Source: an uncultured Clostridia bacterium (GTDB lineage Bacteria; Bacillota; Clostridia; Oscillospirales; Ruminococcaceae). Taken from it: 64,000 nt of DNA. Below are positions 35,582 to 43,557 of this stretch, one piece after another. The stretch covers positions 120,842 to 184,841 of the forward strand of contig CANQOC010000001.1 in the NCBI GenBank assembly GCA_947625375.1. The letters are read 5' to 3'. The position numbers were made by a program, and so were the translations under genes. The notes under the pieces were generated by a model that saw only the letters and a list, made by a program, of their open reading frames with translations, searched no databases and was not told the DNA's origin. Within the stretch, counting starts at the first letter, position 1; every line of letters starts with the position of its first letter.

Positions 35582-37993
35582 TTAGAACAGATCAAGAACA
35601 TCAGTGGATGTCTTGTCCGGATTTAATGTTATAACATCAAGATCCAGGTTGAAGTGTGTTGTAATAAAATCGGGGTAATTAACGTTCAACCCTGTAAGAA
35701 GCTTTTCCATTGTTATGCGGTCGAGTCCAAAAATCTCAGCCGGGCTAACTCCTTCACTGTCCACATCAAAATCAAGGAGCCGGCTTAAAGTAAACTGATA
35801 ATAACTCCCGCAATTCTCGGCAAATTTATATAATGAATACAGCATTACTTTGGGCTCCGGGTTTTTCCAAGACCCTCGTTGCATTGACTCGAGTGTCAAT
35901 GTTTCTGATCCATTTGAATTTGTTTTTTCATCATATTTGCAGTGGGCTAAGCCTAATCCTTCTCCTAACGGAGTCTTTATCATTATAGATTTATAGGCGT
36001 CAATAATATTACGCTTTCCCAGCCCTTTAGAATCTCCCTCCATCACCTTTTCAAGCATATATTTAATGCTCTCAGGAGTATAAATGTTGTTCGGACGGAT
36101 ATTTTTAATATACCAATTAAGCTCTGGAGTATATGCCAAATTACAGAGCATTAACCCCCAGCTTATTTCCGAATTGGAACCAAGTGAAAACAACCTTTTT
36201 GCAAAAATGCTGGGAAGGTTTCTGACATACTTATTTCCGATTATTGTATTGTCATAGTGTGTGAGCCCACAATCTTTAGCAAAGTTTAAGAAAGCGTCCT
36301 TTTTTTTGTTTGCAACTTCGCCGTCTCCATCACTATTCCAAAATTCCTCGGACCCCTCATAGCGAAAATAGCTGTCCATCCAGTTTTTCCTAATTCCAAA
36401 ACTAAAATACCTATCCATTCCCTTCATTTTTTTCGTTCCTCCAATTCGATTTTTTATAGAATAATAGCGTACACATCCATCGTGAATTTTGTGGCACATA
36501 TGGCAATGGACACATTTATCAGAAATTGAAATGCCACTATTCATGTCAATGCAACCTACTGAACAATTTGCACTGCAGATACCGCATCGAACACAGTATA
36601 TACTTTTTGTGATAACACTTCTGAACAAGGATATAAACTGTATATCATCTTTTGAATTACCGCAATTGGGAAAGGAAAACTCTGTACCGTTTTCTGTTTT
36701 TTTGACTTTAATCTCATATGATTTGTCTTGGTAATCCAAATAATATAGGTTACTGTCGACCTGGATTAAATGACCTATTGTTTTAGACCATTCTTTCCAA
36801 TCTTCATTTTCAAGAAATACTGTTATTTTTGTACCGTAATCACAAATGTCTACGATATGTTTGTCATATCCAAAGTTCAATTCGCGACCGCTTTTTCTTG
36901 TTTTCCAATCCCCATCATCTATAAATTGCCTTTTTTCATCATCGGTAAAACCATCTTTACCTGTTGAATTTTTAATAAACTGCACATATTTATCCACTTC
37001 TTTGGGATAGCACTGCATTTTCATATATTCGTGTTTACCCGAAGACATTGGGCATATCAAGCATCCTGCTCTACTATTACCCTTTTTATATGCGTCATTA
37101 TACAGTATATTTTGTTGAAAAATATATACAAATAATTCTGCTGAGCCCCACGAAAGAATAGGGTGGCAGCTGTATTGGCCTTTATGCTTTTCGCCAAAAC
37201 TGACCTCGCTATATTCGCTTCGAGCAAGACTTTCATCAGCGCGAATACCGGTAAATGCCATGCCTGTGAATCCTTGTTTATTTGTAATATTTTGAAGAAG
37301 CATAATCTGGGGAGAGGTTTTGTGTACACTACAACACCACCGGATTGTAACAGCCGGAGGGCCAAATGCTCTCCATGTATCGTTTGTCGTTAATTTTGAC
37401 GATGCTCTATAAAAAGATATACCGTTTTCTTTACATTTCTCACTAACGATATCAACGCATTTATATGTATCCGGGAACTCCATACCGGTATCCCCAAAGA
37501 GTACTTTAAAATCATTGTGAGGAAGCGCTCGCTGAACTAAATCTAAGGTTACAATGCTATCTTTTCCACCGCTGAACGCCACATAAAACACATCGACTTT
37601 GTCCTTGAATTCCACATATGTATTGTAAATCCTCTTGATGGCATCCTGCTCTAAGATTTCCATTATATTTCGATTCTTCTCAACCATATATGGAATATCG
37701 ACAAATCTAAGTGGCTCGCCATTCGGTTCCGGCTCCTCAATTATTACCAACTCCGGGGCTGAATATAGAGAGCCGCCCTTCGTTTTGGCAACAAGCCTGC
37801 CTCGATAGTAATAGTTGCTTGCTTCCGCCCACATATATGGATAGATATCGTTTTTTTCATAATTCCAGTATTTATCAAATCCGAGAATATCAAGTTCTTG
37901 ATAAAATACAGGTCTGGGTTCTTTACTGAATTGGAGTGTGTTACTGTTAAGCAACAGCCCCCCGGTTTCTTCATCCCATGTATAACTATACAT
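35582..37993 (-). CDS. brxP: BREX type 4 PAPS-reductase-domain protein BrxP
   Basis: 803 residues. The ATP-pyrophosphatase/PAPS-reductase domain has loop SGGKDS (about 141-146) and the FGDTGMEFPDT block. A ferredoxin-like segment with two cysteine clusters (CxxCxxCxxxC and CxxCxxC..C, about 465-510) suggests two 4Fe-4S centres. The C-terminal part begins RYFSFGIRKNW and looks like a DUF4007 domain. BrxP replaces the methyltransferase in type 4 BREX. The start at 37993 (AGAAGG 6 bases upstream) overlaps the preceding gene by 8 bases; an earlier in-frame ATG would overlap by 44. Likely role: sulfur or nucleotide chemistry on DNA, by analogy with DndC. Confidence 0.9.
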   Translation of the reverse strand: MYSYTWDEETGGLLLNSNTLQFSKEPRPVFYQELDILGFDKYWNYEKNDIYPYMWAEASNYYYRGRLVAKTKGGSLYSAPELVIIEEPEPNGEPLRFVDIPYMVEKNRNIMEILEQDAIKRIYNTYVEFKDKVDVFYVAFSGGKDSIVTLDLVQRALPHNDFKVLFGDTGMEFPDTYKCVDIVSEKCKENGISFYRASSKLTTNDTWRAFGPPAVTIRWCCSVHKTSPQIMLLQNITNKQGFTGMAFTGIRADESLARSEYSEVSFGEKHKGQYSCHPILSWGSAELFVYIFQQNILYNDAYKKGNSRAGCLICPMSSGKHEYMKMQCYPKEVDKYVQFIKNSTGKDGFTDDEKRQFIDDGDWKTRKSGRELNFGYDKHIVDICDYGTKITVFLENEDWKEWSKTIGHLIQVDSNLYYLDYQDKSYEIKVKKTENGTEFSFPNCGNSKDDIQFISLFRSVITKSIYCVRCGICSANCSVGCIDMNSGISISDKCVHCHMCHKIHDGCVRYYSIKNRIGGTKKMKGMDRYFSFGIRKNWMDSYFRYEGSEEFWNSDGDGEVANKKKDAFLNFAKDCGLTHYDNTIIGNKYVRNLPSIFAKRLFSLGSNSEISWGLMLCNLAYTPELNWYIKNIRPNNIYTPESIKYMLEKVMEGDSKGLGKRNIIDAYKSIMIKTPLGEGLGLAHCKYDEKTNSNGSETLTLESMQRGSWKNPEPKVMLYSLYKFAENCGSYYQFTLSRLLDFDVDSEGVSPAEIFGLDRITMEKLLTGLNVNYPDFITTHFNLDLDVITLNPDKTSTDVLDLF

Positions 37994-40900
37994 TTTGGGC
38001 CTTCTTTCTGTTGCGCTGCTCATTTGCATATATCAGAACTGTTTGTATATCGGAATACTTTCTTCTGGATATGTATCCCTCGTCGCAGAGAAATTGCAGC
38101 GCAGAATCTCTTTCTAACTTTACATCACAGTTGGCAAGTATGTCAATCAAAAGGCTGTTAAACGTATCTATGCCGCTATTGCGCTTAACAATAGCGCCGG
38201 TACATTTTGAAATGCCATAGCCATTTGAAAGCAATTTATACTTTTTGCTGAACTGGTCAACATAGTGCTCAAGCAAATATTCGTTCCAAGGAAAACCAGC
38301 CTCAGGAAAAATAGAAAAGTTTGTGACTGAGGATATTGGAATATATTTGTCTGGGCATAAAACGTCCAGAGCCCCATCTGTTTCGGCTATTTTGAATGCA
38401 GCATTATCCCTTGAAACAAATTCGTTTTGATTTATTCGGAGAGAGCAAGAATAAACAGCGCCAAGGTATATTTCTGTGCCAAGGTTCTTTTTTAATTCTT
38501 TAAGCTCATCAACTGTGAAATGAGATTTTGATTTGCAGTAACTTTCAAAGACCTTCTCGGCGGTCATGCCGGAACCGTGCGCGCTGATAAAATTGCCATT
38601 AAAATCAAATTTATCAGAAAGATAGTACTCAAGCACTTTTCTTAACCCTGTTATACTTGCAAACGTGTTGTTTTCAATAATATAGGGATATTTTGCTTTT
38701 ATGGCATCGTAAAGTTCATTACCTGATATGTACTGCAATTCATCAATGCTGGATTGGATTATTTCTGAAATATTATCTAAGTCCTCTTCCGAAAGGCTTG
38801 CTATGCTCACATGGAAGAACTCCCCAATTCCGTTCCATATAAACTCGTTCCTTGATCCCAGAATGGCGCGAATTTTATCCTGAGGGATATGCGGTAATGC
38901 GTTATACAGTTCTTCATAGCTAACAGGTGAATCTTTCTCTTTCATAAACAACCGTACTTCATCTTCGGCAGTTGATTTTACCGTGGGAGTTGATGCTACC
39001 ATATTTTTTATCAAATAATATCTGCCATCATTTATATAAGCCAGATATGTATGGAGCATCTCGGGGCTATGGATCCCAGAATAAAGAAAATCATCAGAAA
39101 ATCTATTAAAGATCGATGTAATATAAATAGCAGGTGTCCCTAATGCGAGTGTAGAATAAATATATGACAACAGTTTTTCTTTGACTTGTTCGCTTAATAC
39201 TACCTCAGGAAGATAAGCTTTATCGTCAAACCTAATGCATATTTTTCTGATCTCGTCTATGATATTATCATCATCTTCATCTAAATTCTCCCCTATGTCT
39301 TCACTATAATATCCTTTGAATTTTCTAATATCTATAGCGGAGTTTAGCCTAAAACCTTTACTAAAATGGTCTAAAAGAACTCTCTCAATTTTAGCGTTTT
39401 GATATTTGGGCTTTATAGCGATCTTTTCTTTCCCAGAATCCGGGTCATTTTGACGGTTTATCAAAAACTTCAAATAATTATTTATGGCTGCTGATGGCGC
39501 ATTGTGTTGTAATGAATTATATACTTTAAATTGGGAAGAATTATACAGCTCATTAACTGCCTCCCGAACTTCGGAGAGATTGTCAATCAACAATATTGCC
39601 TTTTTATGATTATGCTTTCGCGCAAAATCTTCAGCGGCTTTTAGAGCCGATACATAGTTCCTACAAGTTGTGTCAGCTTTTCCTAATGTGTATTTGAGAA
39701 AATCATAATATTGATCAGACAAATTTGAAGGCTTTACTTCAGGACTAACGGTGGTAACCTGAGATATTTCTTGATGAATAGATTCCTCTTTTGTATCGTT
39801 TTTTGGACAATACTTTATTACCAGGTTTTCGTAATCCACATTACATAAATTTAGTAAGAACTTGATTTTCTGTAATACTTGAGTCGCATTTATGTTAGTT
39901 TCAGCATAAAAATTGGTGTTCGGGATTTTGTTTGGGGCTTGCATAAAAGAATATTTCGTTTCATCTGCAAAATCCATTCTTGTTCCTGTTTTTTCAGAAA
40001 AAGGCATACCCGAGGTAAACTTGTGAGGGTAATCTTCAAAAAGAAGAGATACCACTTTAAGATACAATTCTCTCCAAGTTGAAACCTGACCCTGATATTC
40101 GTCAAAATATTTAAATTCTAATGGAGAGGTAAACGCAAAAGATTTTATATTATCGAAATCAACCAGACAGACACTGCTATCATTATTTCCTTCAGTTTCA
40201 GTAATATTATCATCTTGCACAGTCTCTCCGGGGTTAAAAAGATACATAAACAAACCATCTCTTTTAACCCAGCTTACATTTTCTAATATATCATTAAAAA
40301 TACGTGTGTCAATTTTAAACGATCCGGCTCTATATATTGTTTCCGCTGAAGCACTTACCCTCTTTAGCCGCTCTTGCATAAAATAGAACAATTTTCTATA
40401 TTCTTCTGAGAACTTTTCGTAATACTCTTTATCCTTGTCGGTTTTCACAATCAAATCCGTCAAAGGCTCTGAGTTACTTTCATCGTTTAACGGCACATAA
40501 ACATATTTGCCGTATTTAAATTCTGCCCATTTTGCCTCATTTAAGATTTTTTGTATAGACTTTACGGGAGCTTTCAGAACACTCTGAATATATAAAACTG
40601 TCGTTCCGTAACGAGTACCGTATACATTCTTGGACGACTCTTCCTTTAAAACTTCTCTTGCTCTTTCCTCTAAATCTCCCTCAGAAATAGGATTGGAAGT
40701 AGTCAATGTGGGCTCTTCTATATTAGATGAACGTTCCTCTTCGGCTTTTGTTGAAGAAGATAGGCTGACATCACTTTCAGAGCTATTATTTGCATCTGCT
40801 TTGATGGTTTCTATATATGTAATGTAGTGAGAGATAGCTGCAACTGTTGCTGAAAGTGTTTTCCTATGGGTGACCGCAAAAACCTTGTGCGTAGTTATTA

Positions 40901-41426
40901 ACTTCTTTATTTTATTTAAAGAATCTAAGTCATCTATTTCGAATAACGGCTTGTCCAGCACTTTCATTCGGGTATAAAAAGATTCTATTTCGCCATAACA
41001 ATCATATAATGCGGATAATTGAGCAGGAGAAACTTTTTCAGCAAGATATTGAAAGAATTTTTCTTTATAAGTTGTTTTTTTATTATCCGTGCCTATTTCG
41101 CCTCTTGCCCTTGACAAGATTTTTTCATATTCCGCCCTGTCATTCCTATACATTTTAACGACTTCAGAAAAAAGCTGAGTTGATGATAATGAAACTGTTT
41201 CACCGTTATATGCTGATTCCATTCTGCACATTTGAAGCTTTATTCCATTTTCATTTCTGTAAATCGCATCTATTTTCACGCCTCTGCTGACAGCCAGCAG
41301 CCTCAGTTCATCTGACACCTTTTTGATGGCTTCGCTTTTGGACAGCTGCCCGTTTTTGAATTTGACAAGCGCATCCAGCAAGATAACCGCTTCATATTTG
41401 TCCCACGTCGGCTGTCGTTCCTTCAT
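37986..41426 (-). CDS. Uncharacterised 1146-residue BREX-operon head protein
   Basis: I do not recognise this as a core BREX protein. The first 100 residues (TWDKYEAVILLDALVKF..YRNENGIKLQM) resemble a small helical N-terminal domain found on many restriction- and defence-linked proteins. A Ser/Glu-rich linker follows (about 215-245). Two segments look like winged-helix DNA-binding repeats (about 260-310 and 840-900). A stretch near 575-680 (DFLKYTLGKADTTCRNYVSAL) resembles the SAM-like core-binding domain of tyrosine recombinases, without the catalytic domain. No Walker, nuclease or methyltransferase motif is seen. First gene of the operon, AAGGAG before the ATG. It may provide DNA recognition. 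Confidence 0.8.
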   Translation of the reverse strand: MKERQPTWDKYEAVILLDALVKFKNGQLSKSEAIKKVSDELRLLAVSRGVKIDAIYRNENGIKLQMCRMESAYNGETVSLSSTQLFSEVVKMYRNDRAEYEKILSRARGEIGTDNKKTTYKEKFFQYLAEKVSPAQLSALYDCYGEIESFYTRMKVLDKPLFEIDDLDSLNKIKKLITTHKVFAVTHRKTLSATVAAISHYITYIETIKADANNSSESDVSLSSSTKAEEERSSNIEEPTLTTSNPISEGDLEERAREVLKEESSKNVYGTRYGTTVLYIQSVLKAPVKSIQKILNEAKWAEFKYGKYVYVPLNDESNSEPLTDLIVKTDKDKEYYEKFSEEYRKLFYFMQERLKRVSASAETIYRAGSFKIDTRIFNDILENVSWVKRDGLFMYLFNPGETVQDDNITETEGNNDSSVCLVDFDNIKSFAFTSPLEFKYFDEYQGQVSTWRELYLKVVSLLFEDYPHKFTSGMPFSEKTGTRMDFADETKYSFMQAPNKIPNTNFYAETNINATQVLQKIKFLLNLCNVDYENLVIKYCPKNDTKEESIHQEISQVTTVSPEVKPSNLSDQYYDFLKYTLGKADTTCRNYVSALKAAEDFARKHNHKKAILLIDNLSEVREAVNELYNSSQFKVYNSLQHNAPSAAINNYLKFLINRQNDPDSGKEKIAIKPKYQNAKIERVLLDHFSKGFRLNSAIDIRKFKGYYSEDIGENLDEDDDNIIDEIRKICIRFDDKAYLPEVVLSEQVKEKLLSYIYSTLALGTPAIYITSIFNRFSDDFLYSGIHSPEMLHTYLAYINDGRYYLIKNMVASTPTVKSTAEDEVRLFMKEKDSPVSYEELYNALPHIPQDKIRAILGSRNEFIWNGIGEFFHVSIASLSEEDLDNISEIIQSSIDELQYISGNELYDAIKAKYPYIIENNTFASITGLRKVLEYYLSDKFDFNGNFISAHGSGMTAEKVFESYCKSKSHFTVDELKELKKNLGTEIYLGAVYSCSLRINQNEFVSRDNAAFKIAETDGALDVLCPDKYIPISSVTNFSIFPEAGFPWNEYLLEHYVDQFSKKYKLLSNGYGISKCTGAIVKRNSGIDTFNSLLIDILANCDVKLERDSALQFLCDEGYISRRKYSDIQTVLIYANEQRNRKKAQNV

Positions 41427-41555
41427 AATTTTAACTAACTCCTTAACAAATAATTAACGGAAATTGCAAAATCCCACCAGTTATGAACCCAAATCATCAG
41501 ATTTAATCGATCATACAGGCAATTATATTGCCAAATAAACACTAAAATACATTTT

Positions 41556-41584
41556 ATTATACCATATTATTCAGCAATTTTCAA
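41556..41584 (-). promoter_or_regulatory. Promoter of the BREX operon
   Basis: Minus strand: -35 TTGAAA (41579-41584), 17-bp spacer, -10 TATAAT (41556-41561). It leaves a leader of about 120 bases with no strong structure. It is the only good promoter seen for the eight-gene operon. Apart from it and the hairpin at 41703-41733, I see nothing in 41427-41748. Confidence 0.85.
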
Positions 41585-41702
41585 CATTATTTCTTGAATT
41601 TTTGTTGGGCAGTTTCCATAAAATGACGTTGTTAGAATTAGTAATGATGATAATTTTTCATACCGCATGAGTGTATAAAATGTTCCCAATTTATCCACCC
41701 TA

Positions 41703-41733
41703 CATAGGGGTCATACATTTTCTGACCCCTATG
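41703..41733. repeat. Inverted repeat between lipoprotein gene end and BREX promoter
   Basis: Perfect arms CATAGGGGTCA (41703-41713) / TGACCCCTATG (41723-41733). On the minus strand, where it follows the lipoprotein stop, there is no T run; on the plus strand a TTTTATTTT stretch follows after 7 bases. It may act as a terminator or as a barrier between the lipoprotein gene and the BREX operon. Confidence 0.55.
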
Positions 41734-41748
41734 CAGGCGGATTTTATT

Positions 41749-42690
41749 TTAGAATGTCACCGTCACTGGCTCGGTATCGACGATCGTATCCCAAGTTTCA
41801 AGGTCGAAGATGTGGAAGGACAGCTCGACCGTTTCGATGTCGGTGATGCCGTTGTCCTCAAAATCAGAATCCATAAACGTGATGCCGTCGATGGCGTGCT
41901 TGCCGGGAGCCACGTCGCTCGAAAAAATCGGTTCCATCATAAAGCCGTTGACCGACACGTCGCGCGTCTGAACGGTAATCCCGCGACCCGAGTTGTTCTC
42001 AATGTAGACCTCAAGCTCCTGCCCGAGCCATGAGTCGCTGCTCAGACCTTTGAGGACAATTCTGACGTCGTTTCCCTCGTAGACCGCGGTGCCGCTGTCG
42101 TCAAAAGTATAGGTATAGCCGCTTGCCGCCGAGGTTTCGAGCTTGATCGGCTCGGTGTCGAGATAGGTATCCCAGCTCTCGGCGTCGAAAATGTGGAACG
42201 AAAACTCCATGTCCGCGATTGTTTCAATGCCGCAAAGATTCAAATCGGTGGACGAGAACGTCAGGCTGTCGTTTGCCTTTTTGCCGTCGGCAACATCGAC
42301 CGACATTATCGTTTCGACCATGTAGCCGTTGACCGAGGCGTTGCTGCTCTGGAGCGTCAGCGATTTGCCGGAGTTGTTTTCGATGAGGAGCTTAAGCTCA
42401 GGACCCATGAAGCCGTCGAAATCGAGTGATTTTGCGGTGATTTTGACCCCGTTCTGGTCAACAAGGACCGTTTCCGAGATGGTTTCGGAATGAGATGATG
42501 AAGTCGTGGCAACGTCCTGCGAAGCGTCCGAAGCGGGCTTCTGCCCGCCGTTATCAGCAGACTTGGCATCTCCGACAGACTGCGTAGCGACGTCATTCGG
42601 CTCGACCAGATCCGACTGCGGCTCACTCATACAACCGACCATGCCGATTGCCAAGGAAAGTGCGATAAGAAGTGCGAAAATTCTTTTCAT
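41749..42690 (-). CDS. Lipoprotein with two tandem copies of one domain
   Basis: 313 residues. The start at 42690 follows GGAGGTAAC; the lipobox ends VGC with Cys-20. After a Ser/Asp-rich linker come two copies of a domain of about 100 residues. Each holds [LV]xIENNSG, VNG[YF]M, DVAxGK and FHIFDxExWDTxxDTEP, so it is an internal duplication. The fold looks beta-rich, and ligand and role are unknown. Transcribed from a promoter that shares a 20-bp element with the next gene upstream. Confidence 0.8.
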   Translation of the reverse strand: MKRIFALLIALSLAIGMVGCMSEPQSDLVEPNDVATQSVGDAKSADNGGQKPASDASQDVATTSSSHSETISETVLVDQNGVKITAKSLDFDGFMGPELKLLIENNSGKSLTLQSSNASVNGYMVETIMSVDVADGKKANDSLTFSSTDLNLCGIETIADMEFSFHIFDAESWDTYLDTEPIKLETSAASGYTYTFDDSGTAVYEGNDVRIVLKGLSSDSWLGQELEVYIENNSGRGITVQTRDVSVNGFMMEPIFSSDVAPGKHAIDGITFMDSDFEDNGITDIETVELSFHIFDLETWDTIVDTEPVTVTF

Positions 42691-42739
42691 TTTGTTACCT
42701 CCAAGTGATTTTTTGTCATGATTTTCATCTGACAGCAAC

Positions 42740-42774
42740 ATTATAACATATCAACTGTCCAAAAGTACGGACTC
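42740..42774 (-). promoter_or_regulatory. Promoter with shared 20-bp element, copy A (lipoprotein gene)
   Basis: Minus strand: -10 TATAAT (42740-42745), a 9-bp gap, then the 20-bp element at 42755-42774 containing GTCC(N8)GGAC. Copy B has the same element at the same distance from TATAAT. No standard -35 hexamer exists at 17 bp, so the element probably stands in for it or is a regulator site. Confidence 0.6.
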
Positions 42775-42780
42775 ATAAAC

Positions 42781-42818
42781 ATTTTTGAAAAATAAAAAGC
42801 AGGGTTTGACCCTGCTTT
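42781..42818 (-). terminator. Terminator of the 91-residue gene
   Basis: Stem AAAGCAGGGT (42796-42805) / ACCCTGCTTT (42809-42818), loop TTG. On the minus strand it is followed by TTTATTTTT. It begins 2 bp past the stop codon. Confidence 0.85.
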
Positions 42819-42819
42819 A

Positions 42820-43095
42820 TTATGCCGTTTTTCTTTCCACAAACCATCTTCCGATGTTGTTCCCTGTCAGATTTGGGCTCCTTTCAAAGAACAAGTAACT
42901 CTGCTGACCTTTTATAGTGACTGTATATCTGTCACCCTGCCCTCCCGCTTTCATCGCGGCTGCCTGCCGTATATCGGCGACCCTGTCTATGACAAAAACC
43001 GTACCGTCCTCCCATGTTATTTCCCGAGGTAACATAGTTCCGTCCTCTGAAAAATCCGCTTTTACAGCGACGTATACTTTTATTGGCTTGTCCAT
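42820..43095 (-). CDS. Conserved small protein divergent from the Y-family polymerase
   Basis: 91 residues (KVYVAVKADFSEDGTMLPREITWEDGT, RYTVTIKGQQSYLFFE, GRWFVERK), a small beta-rich protein. I recall similar proteins near DNA polymerase Y-family genes in Clostridia, but no function is known to me. The start at 43095 follows AGAGGT; a longer reading would cross the promoter. Divergent from the polymerase at 43555 across a region with two LexA boxes. Confidence 0.7.
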   Translation of the reverse strand: MDKPIKVYVAVKADFSEDGTMLPREITWEDGTVFVIDRVADIRQAAAMKAGGQGDRYTVTIKGQQSYLFFERSPNLTGNNIGRWFVERKTA

Positions 43096-43137
43096 ATTTA
43101 TACCTCTTTGCCACACTCTATATATTTGTGCGGATAT

Positions 43138-43172
43138 ATTATAACACGCTATCTGTCCAAAAGTACGGACTC
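43138..43172 (-). promoter_or_regulatory. Promoter with shared 20-bp element, copy B (91-residue gene)
   Basis: Minus strand: -10 TATAAT (43138-43143), a 9-bp gap, then the 20-bp element at 43153-43172, identical to copy A at 42755-42774. Confidence 0.6.
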
Positions 43173-43202
43173 GTAGCCTTTGTGAATGTAGAATTTTCAT
43201 TT

Positions 43203-43214
43203 GAACATTTGTTC
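43203..43214. promoter_or_regulatory. LexA (SOS) box 1
   Basis: GAACATTTGTTC matches the Gram-positive LexA core GAAC-N4-GTTC. It lies 11 bp upstream of the -35 of promoter 43225-43253. Confidence 0.75.
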
Positions 43215-43224
43215 ACTTTGGCAA

Positions 43225-43253
43225 TTGACGTGCGCATAGAAAAATGTTATACT
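43225..43253 (+). promoter_or_regulatory. Candidate promoter P1 of the Y-family polymerase gene
   Basis: -35 TTGACG (43225-43230), 17-bp spacer, -10 TATACT (43248-43253), lying between the two LexA boxes. Confidence 0.75.
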
Positions 43254-43260
43254 CAAATTC

Positions 43261-43289
43261 CTGAAAGAACAAACGTTCTTACATATTAT
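43261..43289 (+). promoter_or_regulatory. LexA (SOS) box 2 within candidate promoter P2
   Basis: The box GAACAAACGTTC (43267-43278) is a close match to the Bacillus SOS box. It lies within the 17-bp spacer of a weak promoter, CTGAAA (43261-43266) and TATTAT (43284-43289), and just downstream of P1. It could repress either promoter. Confidence 0.8.
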
Positions 43290-43325
43290 AACAGTACGGC
43301 GTCGAAATGTCAATAGGAGGGTAAA

Positions 43326-43557
43326 GTGAGGAGTGTCCAAACCGAGCACATTTTCAGGGGACCCCCGGCGAGGGTCCCCTACGGCAAAACAATTCACAGA
43401 ATTGTTTTGCCTACCCTCCTGCGCTTCGCTACGCAGGAATTTCGCAGCCTGCTGGCTGCAACGGGGGCTCTGCCCCACGTCCCCGCAAGCCTTTTGAAAA
43501 AGGCTTGACCGAAAACTTTTAGTTTAATGTGGCCGAATCAGACACTCCCGTAAAGTG
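43326..43557. mobile_element. MITE-like insertion at the polymerase start codon
   Basis: Element 43329-43549 (221 bp), flanked by 8-bp direct repeats GTAAAGTG (43321-43328 and 43550-43557). The ends are imperfect terminal inverted repeats, 17 of 24 positions, both with GGAGTGTC near the tip and CACATT inside. It has no transposase gene. It is internally related to the repeat at 3476-3726 in reverse orientation, with the GGGGACCC/GGGTCCCC hairpin and two long shared blocks. The left target copy ends in the original GTG start, 5 bases after AGGAGG; the right copy restores GTG without a ribosome site. Confidence 0.8.

Noticed and set aside
26263..38029. A Dnd phosphorothioation operon
   Set aside because: A desulfurase and a DndC-like domain are present, but dndB, dndD and dndE are absent and pglZ, brxC and brxL define BREX type 4.
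41703..41733. Rho-independent terminator of the lipoprotein gene
   Set aside because: The stem is perfect, but no T run follows on the minus strand; kept only as an inverted repeat.
43326..43508. 60-residue frame starting at the old GTG with a good AGGAGG
   Set aside because: It is the reading of the polymerase start into the inserted element, not a gene of its own; it may be translated but has no evident function.
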